64,000 bases of DNA from Coxiellaceae bacterium (GTDB lineage: Bacteria > Pseudomonadota > Gammaproteobacteria > Coxiellales > Coxiellaceae). Position 1 is the stretch's first letter. Each line of letters opens with the position of its first letter. Location: positions 186,001-250,000 of the forward strand of contig JARGPC010000001.1 in NCBI GenBank assembly GCA_029212885.1, written 5' to 3'. Under the pieces are notes generated by a model that saw only the letters and a list, made by a program, of their open reading frames with translations, did no database searches and was not told the DNA's origin. Both the position numbers and the translations under genes were made by a program. Shown here piece by piece: positions 27,643 through 35,744 of the stretch.

Positions 27643-28096
27643 CGTCTTCTACCAAGCTATACAGCATATCAATATGTGGTATACCATCTTCATCAAAAGG
27701 CTCACTGGTAGTCTCAAAGCCAAAAGACTGATAAAAACCCTCGAGATAATGCTGCGCCATTAAGTAAATTTTTTGCGGGAATCGATCATTATGCAACTGA
27801 ATATAATCCATTGCTTGCTGCATCATTTCCTTACCCAGCCCTTTACCTCGATGGCTCTGCGCCGTGACAATCCTTCCAATAACCGATTGATTATTATCAA
27901 TAAAAATGCGGAGATACACAACCAACTGCTCGTCTTCATAACCCAGCAAATGCCAACTTTGTTGATCAATGCCATCAAGATCTTGATAAATGCATTGCTG
28001 CTCCACAACAAATACAGCTGAACGCAACTGCAACAACTGATAAAGCTGTTGATTATTCAGGGATTCAAATGTTTGCCATTGCCACTTCATATTCAT
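27635..28096 (-). CDS. elaA: GNAT acetyltransferase, ElaA family
   Basis: 153 residues, matching ElaA over its length: LYQLLQLRSAVFVVEQQCIYQDLDGID, WHLLG, VIGRIVTAQSHRGKGLGKEMM (acetyl-CoA-binding R/Q-xx-G-x-G/A motif) and YQSFGFETTSEPFDEDGIPHI. Acetyl-CoA-dependent N-acetyltransferase with unknown physiological substrate. First gene of the minus-strand set that continues with the Pro-rich, ankyrin and DUF2608 genes, through overlapping or near-overlapping junctions. Confidence 0.9.
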   Translation of the reverse strand: MNMKWQWQTFESLNNQQLYQLLQLRSAVFVVEQQCIYQDLDGIDQQSWHLLGYEDEQLVVYLRIFIDNNQSVIGRIVTAQSHRGKGLGKEMMQQAMDYIQLHNDRFPQKIYLMAQHYLEGFYQSFGFETTSEPFDEDGIPHIDMLYSLVEDDG

Positions 28097-28182
28097 TTTT
28101 ACCAGGTGGGGTCACTACTCGCTATTTTCAACATTCTTATTAGGCCCAGATGGTAACATAATCACCAGCAGGCCCCAACAAT

Positions 28183-29520
28183 CTAGACGATCAAAATAAG
28201 CAAAATGGCTATTGGCGCCAAAAAGCGCAGCAAAAAACGCCATAATTGAAATAATGGCCCCTTCAACTGCCAGCCCAACTCCTGCTGCAAGATCTTCAAA
28301 TCAAGCAACCATCCAGTAAAGAAAGCAATTAAAATACCACCCACCGGCAGCATAATATCAGCCGTCACATAATCTACCATTGAATAATAGGTTGCGCCGA
28401 TAAAGCTAAAACTACCTTGATGCGAAAACGATACAATCGTTAATAGACTTAACCACCAGCACACCACACCCGCCAAACAAGCAGCTTTAAAGCGGCTGAA
28501 ATTAAATTGATCACCCAACCACGCCACCACAGTTTCCATCAAAGCAATCACCGATGTGAAGGCAGCAAACAGCAACATAATAAAGAATAAAGCAGCAATT
28601 ACATTACCAAAAGGGATATTCGCAAAGGCAATTGGTAAGGTTTTAAAGATTAAGCCAGGTCCAGAAGCTATTTTTAAATGGTTAGCAAATACCACCGGGA
28701 AAATAATCAACCCAGCCAATAAAGCCACCGCGGTATCAGCAATCGCCACAATCACCGCACTACTGGCTAACGGAATATGCTTGGGTAAGTAGGCACTAAA
28801 CATCATCGTAACACCCATCGCCACATTCAAGCTAAAGAAGGCCTGCCCCAAAGCCAACAACGTTGACTTGGCTGTCATTTGATCAAAATGTGGCACAAAT
28901 AAATAGTTTACTGCACGGCCGAAATCCGCATAAGTGATTGAGTACACCAATAGTATCAGCATAATCACTACCATTGCGGGAAACATAAACAACACTGCAC
29001 GCTCTAACCCTGACTTCACCCCCATAGCAATAGTGACAATCATTCCACCAGCAATGACTGTGGTGGTGACCAACATTTTCCAAGGCGCGTTGGTCATATG
29101 CTCAAAATTAGCACGACTAATCGCTTCATTCACCTCATGGAATTGACCGGTAATCGCGCGAAAGAAATAGTCCAATACCCAGCCAGCGATCACTATATAA
29201 TAAGTCAGAATCAAAAAACCGGCTAACATCGTCAAGCCACCCACTAAGCGCCAGTGCTTGCTGCGACCAGAACGCTCAGCCACATGCTGCATCGCAGCCA
29301 CGGGATTATTACGACCCACGCGGCCGATCACCATTTCAGATAGAATCAAAGGAATGCCAAGTATCACCACAAAAATCAGGTAGGTGATAACAAAAGCCCC
29401 ACCGCCATTTTGCCCCACTAAATATGGAAAGCGCCAAATATTACCTAAACCAATGGCAGCTGCAGCCGCCGCAAAAATAAATGCCGTTCGTGATCCCCAA
29501 CGGGTAGCCGAGCTATCCAT
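28183..29520 (-). CDS. Sodium-dependent transporter of the NSS (SNF) family
   Basis: 445 residues, about 11-12 membrane segments. The N-terminus has the Na+/substrate motif AAAAAIGLGNIWRFPYLVGQNGGGAF of LeuT/MhsT-type transporters. It imports an amino acid or amine with Na+; the substrate cannot be read from sequence. Amino acid uptake of this kind fits a host-associated life. Transcribed alone between elaA and a small exported protein gene. Confidence 0.92.
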   Translation of the reverse strand: MDSSATRWGSRTAFIFAAAAAAIGLGNIWRFPYLVGQNGGGAFVITYLIFVVILGIPLILSEMVIGRVGRNNPVAAMQHVAERSGRSKHWRLVGGLTMLAGFLILTYYIVIAGWVLDYFFRAITGQFHEVNEAISRANFEHMTNAPWKMLVTTTVIAGGMIVTIAMGVKSGLERAVLFMFPAMVVIMLILLVYSITYADFGRAVNYLFVPHFDQMTAKSTLLALGQAFFSLNVAMGVTMMFSAYLPKHIPLASSAVIVAIADTAVALLAGLIIFPVVFANHLKIASGPGLIFKTLPIAFANIPFGNVIAALFFIMLLFAAFTSVIALMETVVAWLGDQFNFSRFKAACLAGVVCWWLSLLTIVSFSHQGSFSFIGATYYSMVDYVTADIMLPVGGILIAFFTGWLLDLKILQQELGWQLKGPLFQLWRFLLRFLAPIAILLILIV

Positions 29521-29588
29521 TCAATTATTCTCCATGCAAAAGGATTTTGACTAGTATACCGGGGGATAGGGTGTGACTGCAAAGTTCG

Positions 29589-30059
29589 TTAAGTAGTAAC
29601 CGAACTCCACTGGGAGATTTTGCCATGATCGAAAATAAAATTAGCCATCACCTGCTGAGTTTGCCAGTGGCCTGCTACGTTTTGACGTACATAGTAATGA
29701 GCCACTACATTCTCACCGGCCACAATCACTTCGTCAGGGCGCATACTAAAGTGTGTTTTCTTGCCTGGTGAAAGCATTTTGCCGAGATAGCTGCCCAGCT
29801 GTTTATAACCTGCAGCTTTTTGCTCACCATTAACACTGACCGTCACGGCAGGACTATAAAATGACTTTAATTGTTTTTGTGACAACGGCTTGCGATTTGC
29901 GTGATTGAAAACTCTGATTAGCTTCTTTACCGCTGCCTGCTGTTGTTGTTCTTGCTCAACCGTACCCATTCTACCCACAGATGGCAGTGGCTCAGCCATT
30001 AGACTGTAAGATACTGTTATTAAACCTATTAAAATGGCTACTATTAACCCACGCTTCAT
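29589..30059 (-). CDS. Exported NTF2/SnoaL-like protein
   Basis: 156 residues with a signal peptide (1-22, ending MAEP). The mature part has the cone-shaped NTF2-like pattern: an initial helix (AVKKLIRVFNHANRK), LKSFYSPAVTVSVNG, a middle helix (GYKQLGSYLGKML) and antiparallel strands (VVAHYYVRQNVAGHWQTQQVMANFIF, then GKISQWSS). Function unknown; such folds bind small ligands or serve as enzymes. It precedes the sphingomyelinase-like gene on the same strand by about 110 bp downstream, apparently separate. Confidence 0.68.
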   Translation of the reverse strand: MKRGLIVAILIGLITVSYSLMAEPLPSVGRMGTVEQEQQQQAAVKKLIRVFNHANRKPLSQKQLKSFYSPAVTVSVNGEQKAAGYKQLGSYLGKMLSPGKKTHFSMRPDEVIVAGENVVAHYYVRQNVAGHWQTQQVMANFIFDHGKISQWSSVTT

Positions 30060-30171
30060 TATGAACTCCTACGATTACAGCTTGATCACAATTAGGGCAT
30101 AGTCTATCACGGTTAACATCATATTGCCTTACCGATTTTGCTAATTCCAGCCACTGTCGGGCCCTTAACTA

Positions 30172-31716
30172 TTAAGCCGAATGAAATTCGGCCTCGAACG
30201 CAAAGTGATCAGACAAATCCAACTCAGCAAATGGTTTTTTACTGGCATCTAATGCATGGCCACCGGCATACATTTGTGCGACTTCCGGTGCGCGTATTAC
30301 ACGTATGCGGCTCTGTTTTATAAATGCAGGCGATGCGGTGAATGGCTGGCCAAGCATGAGAATGTAATCCACCATTTCGGGTGCATCATCGGTGTTCATT
30401 AAATTGATTGCAGGGTTGCTGCCATATGGCATGACGAGCCTGTTGTCCCAGGCTTGGTTTTTGGTTGTTAGCTGGGCGATAGTGGCTTGGTATTCCTGCG
30501 CACTGTTATGACTGGACCCCGGATCAAGTCCGGGATGACAAGCTACGGGTCCAAGTTCACATACGCTGTCATCCCGCGCCTGACCCGGGATCCAGGCTTT
30601 ACCAAGTGGATAGTTCACATTTAAGTCACCCGCAACAATCACCGGCTGACCTACTGGGATATGTTGCGCACGAATAAAACCAAACAAATCTAGAAACTGA
30701 CGGCCACGTGCAGCGACATCTTTACCGTGGTTATCAGCAGGCTCATCTGCCTGAGTATGCGTCGCAAATATATGATAAATCTTGCCATGCTTATTCACTT
30801 GCACATACAACACCCCTTTGTTCGACATGCTATCCACACCGTGCGTATCTTTCGATGGATATTTTAATTGCTGCACTCCACTTAAAGGCCAATGACTAAA
30901 GACCACCACCCCGCTCGATAGACCAAGGCTTCTTGGAATGGGGCCATAACTGTATGGGTAGCCTTGTTGCTTCATAGCTTGCGCGAACTTTTTGCGTCGC
31001 CCTTGCAAACCATCTTCCGACATCAACTCTTCTGCTACCACCACATCATAATTGGCAATTTTGGTGGGTATTAGTGTCGCGCGTCGACTGGCTTGGTTTA
31101 AACGCATGCCGCCCAATGCTGAAAAGTCATCCCACAACTGCACATTGTAAGTTAATATATCGAGCTGGTTGGCATCATTATCATTACGTTGAAAACGCGG
31201 TATGGCTTGATGCAAAGTAAAATCAATTTCACGCGTTGGCGCAAAAACATTATTGTATTTCAAATCTGCCTGATATAGTTGGTAACTTTTATTATCAAAC
31301 ATAAATGCTGAGCTGCTGTTCAACTGCACTTGATCTACAGCCGCCACCAAACTCGACGGTTTAAAACTATCGCTGTGTTTTACTGTAATGGTTTGTTGAT
31401 CACTTGCTGTTAATAACTGCAAATTCACCTGATCACTATAGCCTTTGCTTAATTGCAGTGATAACTGCAACGGCGCTTGTTGCAAATTATCAGGCTGATG
31501 ACTTAGCGATAACTGATAGCGACCACTATTACTTTTATCATTAGCCAGTAACATTTTTTGCCATGGCGACACGGCAACCACCTTGCCAGCATGCCCCCAT
31601 TGAGCATAAAGTTTTTGCTCTGAATCATTGATAAAATAATAGTGAGTCGTCTGCGCATAAGCAGAGGCTATCGCCACCAATAAACCAAACGTACAAAACA
31701 GTTTTTTCATTCGCAT
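30172..31716 (-). CDS. Secreted sphingomyelinase C-like phosphodiesterase with in-frame repeat insertion
   Basis: 514 residues from the ATG at 31716, chosen because GGAG lies seven bases upstream. Signal peptide ends near ASAYAQ. The endonuclease/exonuclease/phosphatase domain (from about residue 185) has LTYNVQLW, the metal Glu in VVAEELMS, SNKGVLYV, FATHTQAD, AGDLNVN and the LSDHF His, as in bacterial neutral sphingomyelinases. The N-terminal 180 residues are a beta-rich extra domain. About 27 residues (376-402, IPGQARDD to HPGLDPGSS) are encoded by a palindromic repeat just after AGDLNVN. It should cleave sphingomyelin or related lipids outside the cell. Confidence 0.82.
   Translation of the reverse strand: MRMKKLFCTFGLLVAIASAYAQTTHYYFINDSEQKLYAQWGHAGKVVAVSPWQKMLLANDKSNSGRYQLSLSHQPDNLQQAPLQLSLQLSKGYSDQVNLQLLTASDQQTITVKHSDSFKPSSLVAAVDQVQLNSSSAFMFDNKSYQLYQADLKYNNVFAPTREIDFTLHQAIPRFQRNDNDANQLDILTYNVQLWDDFSALGGMRLNQASRRATLIPTKIANYDVVVAEELMSEDGLQGRRKKFAQAMKQQGYPYSYGPIPRSLGLSSGVVVFSHWPLSGVQQLKYPSKDTHGVDSMSNKGVLYVQVNKHGKIYHIFATHTQADEPADNHGKDVAARGRQFLDLFGFIRAQHIPVGQPVIVAGDLNVNYPLGKAWIPGQARDDSVCELGPVACHPGLDPGSSHNSAQEYQATIAQLTTKNQAWDNRLVMPYGSNPAINLMNTDDAPEMVDYILMLGQPFTASPAFIKQSRIRVIRAPEVAQMYAGGHALDASKKPFAELDLSDHFAFEAEFHSA
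30511..30597. repeat. Palindromic repeat (TCATCCCGG family) inserted in a coding region
   Basis: Two inverted arms, CTGGACCCCGGATCAAGTCC followed by GGGATGACA and TGTCATCCCGCGCCTGACCC followed by GGGATCCAG, enclose a short spacer. The length is a multiple of three and the sphingomyelinase reading frame runs straight through it on the minus strand. The encoded peptide has no counterpart in the sphingomyelinase fold. Confidence 0.9.
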
Positions 31717-31763
31717 AGCCGCACTCCACACCTTAGTAGGCAGCTAGCATATCATGATTTCAT

Positions 31764-32594
31764 TTAAAGTACGCTCACCGGCCAAAGCGGCGCAGTTGCC
31801 GGCACCGCTTGCGCCGTAGGCTGCAATACTGGCTTGGCAATGCCGCGCAAAAACTTCATTATTTTTTTACTTATGTTATCTGAACTAATAGAAGCACAAC
31901 CAGCTAATAAGTGGCTACTAACATCCACATTGCTCACTTTGGAATTAATTGTATGGAGATAAAAATCCTTAATTTTTCTAGCATTTACAATAATTTTTGC
32001 CAAACATTTTAACTGCTCGGCGCCCGAGGCATTGCGGTCTAATAGCGTTATACCAGCTAACGATTCGAATGGCTTACACAATCCCAACAAATGATTAATC
32101 GCTATGGCTTGCGAACCCACATGATATCTGTTTTCAATAAATCTCTGTTTATTCACCTGGTGATTATTCTTTAGCTTTAAACCACAAACAATAATCGCAG
32201 CCATACTAAAAACCATTCCGACAGCACAAGCAAACAAAGACACTGTTTTTAATGCCCCTCCCTTTTCAGAAAAAAACTCATGCGGCATATCAGTCGTGAG
32301 CTTTAATAGGTAACCTACAAACACAGCGGCCATCAAAGATATTGACAAACCAGCAGTGAGCTTAGTTGTTGATTCATCACAACGCAGACCATTAGGGTAA
32401 CTAGCTTTTACACGCCTTTGTAACCGCAGCGCTTGGTATTCAACATAACCCAAGCAAGCCATACCATTTTGCACAACACCAAAAGTCGTCAGCTCTGAAT
32501 CCTGTATCACTTGCAACCCAGACGATGTGAACTCAGGATCTTGTGCAACACAACCAATATTCGTTTCGAACTTACGCAGAACTTCATTTCTCAT
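31764..32594 (-). CDS. Hypothetical membrane protein with two transmembrane segments
   Basis: 276 residues. Two adjacent hydrophobic segments, GLSISLMAAVFVGYLL and TVSLFACAVGMVFSMAAIIV, separated by about 25 residues; soluble N- and C-terminal parts, the latter with KCLAKIIVNARKIKDFYL and a Pro/Ala-rich end. The start at 32594 has GGGAGG seven bases upstream; an in-frame ATG at 32636 lacks a site. A paired hairpin in the middle of a lineage-specific protein is a layout seen in some secreted effectors that enter host membranes, but there is no direct evidence. Confidence 0.6.
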   Translation of the reverse strand: MRNEVLRKFETNIGCVAQDPEFTSSGLQVIQDSELTTFGVVQNGMACLGYVEYQALRLQRRVKASYPNGLRCDESTTKLTAGLSISLMAAVFVGYLLKLTTDMPHEFFSEKGGALKTVSLFACAVGMVFSMAAIIVCGLKLKNNHQVNKQRFIENRYHVGSQAIAINHLLGLCKPFESLAGITLLDRNASGAEQLKCLAKIIVNARKIKDFYLHTINSKVSNVDVSSHLLAGCASISSDNISKKIMKFLRGIAKPVLQPTAQAVPATAPLWPVSVL

Positions 32595-32718
32595 TATCGC
32601 GCCTCCCTTTGCTACAGCCTCCACTCCCCTATGCAATCAACGTACAATAGCGCAAAGAAAATCGCAACACTATGAATAAAACTGTTAACTAGCTAACGAT
32701 TTTAGATATACTGCAGCC

Positions 32719-33594
32719 ATGAATCAGACATTACAAAAAAACATTAGCGACTTATATGGCGAACAAGGTGAGCAATGGCTTACGCAATTACCCGAACAGC
32801 TACAACAACTGCAACAACAATTGCATATTGAACTGCAAGCACCATTTGCAGACTTAAGCTTTAACTACGTGGCACCTGGAATTGATGGAAATGGCAATGC
32901 TATCGCATTAAAAATCGGCGTGCCAAATCCAGAGATCAGCCATGAAATCCAAGCACTGCAACACTATAATGGCCAAGGCGCCGTGCAGTTAATTGATAGC
33001 GACACGGAACAGGGCTGGCTACTACTTGAACAATGCAATCCTGGTGATACGTTAAAAACACTCTATATAGAAGGCAATGATGACCAAGCCTGTGAAGTAA
33101 TGGCCCATGTCATGCAACGCTTATGGCAACCTGCTGATGATAATCACAGCTTCCCTCATATTAAAGAATGGCTTGATCAACTCAAACCCCACCCTTCGAT
33201 TGATAAAAGGTTAATCGACAAAGCAATTGGTATTAGCAATGAATTGCTACAAGACCAACATGATGAAGTCGTTTTGCACGGTGACTTGCATCATGACAAT
33301 ATCTTACGATGCGAACGACAACAATGGTTAGCGATCGACCCCAAAGGCGTGATCGGCGAGCCCGCCTATGAGGTCGGTGCATTTTTGCGCAATCCCCTGC
33401 CGCAGATATTCGAACAGAATAAACCACATCAACTCATTCAGCGCCGCATTGATGTTATCAGTGAACTCACTGGTTTAGATCCTCAGCGCATCCAATATTG
33501 GCATTTTGTTCAAATTTTGCTGTCAACTTGCTGGGGGTTAGACGGCGGCTATGGAGACTGGCAACCATTGCTCGCCTTGGCAACCAAGACTTAA
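32719..33594 (+). CDS. Aminoglycoside/hydroxyurea phosphotransferase-family kinase
   Basis: 291 residues with an APH fold: an N-terminal lobe with NAIALKIG (ATP-anchoring Lys), the catalytic loop VVLHGDLHHDNIL (Asp and Asn), and the metal Asp in WLAIDPKGVIGEPAYEVG. The GEPAYEVGAFLRNP continuation is typical of streptomycin 6-kinase/APH_6_hur proteins. It may phosphorylate an antibiotic or a metabolite; resistance cannot be claimed from sequence. Stand-alone gene. Confidence 0.85.
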   Translation: MNQTLQKNISDLYGEQGEQWLTQLPEQLQQLQQQLHIELQAPFADLSFNYVAPGIDGNGNAIALKIGVPNPEISHEIQALQHYNGQGAVQLIDSDTEQGWLLLEQCNPGDTLKTLYIEGNDDQACEVMAHVMQRLWQPADDNHSFPHIKEWLDQLKPHPSIDKRLIDKAIGISNELLQDQHDEVVLHGDLHHDNILRCERQQWLAIDPKGVIGEPAYEVGAFLRNPLPQIFEQNKPHQLIQRRIDVISELTGLDPQRIQYWHFVQILLSTCWGLDGGYGDWQPLLALATKT

Positions 33595-33673
33595 ACCCAA
33601 AGGTTTGATATAATTGCGCTGTGCAAAGCGTAAGCAATGCACTTAATTTCTTAATTACAAAGGCAGTCCGCAA

Positions 33674-34021
33674 ATGTCCCAAGCAAAAATTTACGTTGGC
33701 AACCTCTCTTACCAAACTACTTCAGAAGAGTTACAAGATCTTTTTGGTGAATTTGGCAGCATCACCGAGTTAAAATTAATCATCGATCGCGAAACCAACC
33801 GCTCCAAAGGGTTTGGCTTTATTACCTATGAAGACAATGGAGCCGCTCAACAAGCTTGCGAGAAAATGAACGGCACCGATCTTGGTGGTCGTCAATTAAA
33901 AGTCAGCCCAGCCAAAGAAAGTGGTGGTGGTGGTGGCGGTGGACGTCGTGGTGGTGGCCACGGTGGCGGTAACGGCGGCGGCGGACGCGGCGGCAACGGT
34001 GGCGACAGATACAACCGTTAA
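33674..34021 (+). CDS. Glycine-rich RRM RNA-binding protein
   Basis: 115 residues: one RRM (about 3-80) with RNP2 IYVGNL and RNP1 KGFGFITY, followed by a Gly/Arg-rich tail (GGGGGGGRRGGG-type repeats). Bacterial proteins of this kind bind single-stranded RNA and are often cold-induced. A TATAAT lies at about 33609-33614 in the leader. A clear intrinsic terminator follows. Confidence 0.92.
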   Translation: MSQAKIYVGNLSYQTTSEELQDLFGEFGSITELKLIIDRETNRSKGFGFITYEDNGAAQQACEKMNGTDLGGRQLKVSPAKESGGGGGGGRRGGGHGGGNGGGGRGGNGGDRYNR

Positions 34022-34045
34022 AATACAATAAGTTACAAGCACCAT

Positions 34046-34070
34046 AACCCAGCAATCGCTGGGTTTTTTT
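34046..34070 (+). terminator. Rho-independent terminator after the RRM gene
   Basis: AACCCAGC, loop AATC, GCTGGGTT followed by a T-run (AACCCAGCAATCGCTGGG plus seven T), 25 bp downstream of the RRM gene stop codon. It is the clearest intrinsic terminator in the window. Confidence 0.93.
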
Positions 34071-34113
34071 ACACTATAATAATACGTACCGTCTTAATAT
34101 AGTGAGTACACTC

Positions 34114-34923
34114 ATGAGCAAAGCCACAATCAATGATATATCCATGTACTATGAAGTTCACGGTAAAGGCGAGCCGCTAGTTTTAATCGCAGGCTTTAGC
34201 GCCGACCACTTATCCTGGAGAGAAGTCATTAAACCACTATCCAAACATTACCAAGTCGTAGTGTTTGATAATCGTGGCGCAGGTCAAACAGATGCCCCCA
34301 CAGGCGATTATAGTATTGAGCAGATGAGCGACGACGTTATTGCTTTATGCCAACACCTCGGCATTGAGCAAGCTCACTTTGTTGGTAACTCTATGGGCGG
34401 CAAGATCGTACAAATGCTCGGCTACAGACATGCCAATTATGTTAAATCTTTGGTTATTTCTAATTCCAGCATCGACTCATACAATGCGTTTACACTTTAT
34501 CTCGAAGCACAATTGGAATTACTAAAAGCTGAGGCACCAATGAGATCAATCATCAAAGCAATATGCAGCTGGGTGTACTCATACCCTTATCTAAGTCATG
34601 GCACAAACTTAAATGATCTGATTGAGCTAGCCCTAAACAACCCCTACCCCTTTACACCGCAAGGCTATACCAGTCAACGTGTCGCTTTAGATGAATTTAA
34701 CTCCAGCGATTGGCTGCATCAAATCAACGCCCCAACACTGGTTATCGGTGGCGATTTGGATATCATCTTCACTCCACAGATGGTTAAAGCCATTGCAGAT
34801 AACATACCAGAGGCTAAATATATTGAGCTTGAAGAGTGCGGCCACTTACCATTTATAGAACACCCTGAAAAATTTGTTGATATCGTTACCACCTTTTTGA
34901 ATGATGCGCGAGAAAAAAAATGA
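34114..34923 (+). CDS. Alpha/beta hydrolase, enol-lactonase-like
   Basis: 269 residues. The nucleophile elbow is GNSMGG, the acid is in GGDLDIIFTP and the catalytic His in CGHLPFIEHPE; the oxyanion region is LIAGFSADHLSW. Closest in layout to 3-oxoadipate enol-lactonase-type hydrolases, substrate unknown. ATG at 34114 is preferred over the in-frame GTG at 34102; neither has a strong ribosome site. Its stop overlaps the MerR gene start (ATGA), so the two are translationally coupled and the regulator may respond to the hydrolase substrate. Confidence 0.82.
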   Translation: MSKATINDISMYYEVHGKGEPLVLIAGFSADHLSWREVIKPLSKHYQVVVFDNRGAGQTDAPTGDYSIEQMSDDVIALCQHLGIEQAHFVGNSMGGKIVQMLGYRHANYVKSLVISNSSIDSYNAFTLYLEAQLELLKAEAPMRSIIKAICSWVYSYPYLSHGTNLNDLIELALNNPYPFTPQGYTSQRVALDEFNSSDWLHQINAPTLVIGGDLDIIFTPQMVKAIADNIPEAKYIELEECGHLPFIEHPEKFVDIVTTFLNDAREKK

Positions 34924-35342
34924 ACGAACAAAAAACATTAACCATAGGTGAGTTAGCGAAGCTTTCTGATATCGCCATCTCAACACTGCGACACTATGAG
35001 CGCCAAGGACTACTAGCACCCAAAGCTCGCACTGCTGCTGGCTACCGCTTATATTCAATTCATCAAGTAGCAACACTCACTTTTATTAAGAATGCTAAAT
35101 CAGTCGGTTTAACTTTAAAAATCATTAAAGATTTAATTACCTGTGCACACGAGAAAAAACATATTGAGGTGGTCGATAGAATGAGTGATCACTTAAAGGA
35201 AGTTCAACAAAAAATCGCTGAACTACAAAATATCGAAACCGCCATTAAAGACCTTGTCGAAAACTGCGAACGGCACGAATCATTCGACGACTGCCCAAGC
35301 ATCAGAAAGTTGTTTGGTTTTAATAAGCAATGTGATATATAA
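34920..35342 (+). CDS. MerR-family regulator with C-terminal Cys pair
   Basis: 140 residues. Winged helix at 1-70 (TIGELAKLSDIAISTLRHYERQGLL, AAGYRLY), a coiled-coil dimerisation helix and a C-terminal loop CERHESFDDC, a Cys-x8-Cys spacing like the zinc-binding loop of ZntR. This suggests metal or thiol-reactive sensing. Coupled to the hydrolase gene by a 4-bp overlap. A paralogue with the same Cys spacing is encoded at 57076-57486. Confidence 0.86.
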   Translation: MNEQKTLTIGELAKLSDIAISTLRHYERQGLLAPKARTAAGYRLYSIHQVATLTFIKNAKSVGLTLKIIKDLITCAHEKKHIEVVDRMSDHLKEVQQKIAELQNIETAIKDLVENCERHESFDDCPSIRKLFGFNKQCDI

Positions 35343-35370
35343 GTACTAAGCTCACCAGAAGGAATCCAAC

Positions 35371-35736
35371 ATGACCAAACACTGCGGGAAATGCTTTTGC
35401 AGCGAAAACTCTTTTGAAATCGATGCTGACCCGGAATTTCAATTTATTTGCTATTGCAGCGAATGCCGAGAATTAAACAGCGGTGGTCACTTATGCGGCA
35501 TGCTATTTGATGCAGCACAATTAACCGAAGCAGCTAATACCAAAACATTTGAATACAAGGGTGGCAGCGGAGAACCAATTATTATGCATTTTTGCCCTAC
35601 GTGCTCAACGCAGCTGTATGGATATCCAACCAAGTACGCTGGCAAAGTAGTAGTTCGCGCTAATACAATAAAAAACTCAAACTTTAAGCCACAGCAAATG
35701 CTATTTGAAGAGTCAAAGTTTGACTGGGATCAATAG
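35371..35736 (+). CDS. GFA/CENP-V family zinc protein
   Basis: 121 residues with the GFA-type zinc-binding cysteines: CGKCFC near the start, CYCSECR and FCPTCSTQLYG. The family includes glutathione-dependent formaldehyde-activating enzyme and proteins of unknown activity; the name does not establish a reaction. It follows the MerR gene by 28 bp and may share its transcript with a thiol/aldehyde-related role. Confidence 0.85.
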   Translation: MTKHCGKCFCSENSFEIDADPEFQFICYCSECRELNSGGHLCGMLFDAAQLTEAANTKTFEYKGGSGEPIIMHFCPTCSTQLYGYPTKYAGKVVVRANTIKNSNFKPQQMLFEESKFDWDQ

Positions 35737-35744
35737 CACTCAGC

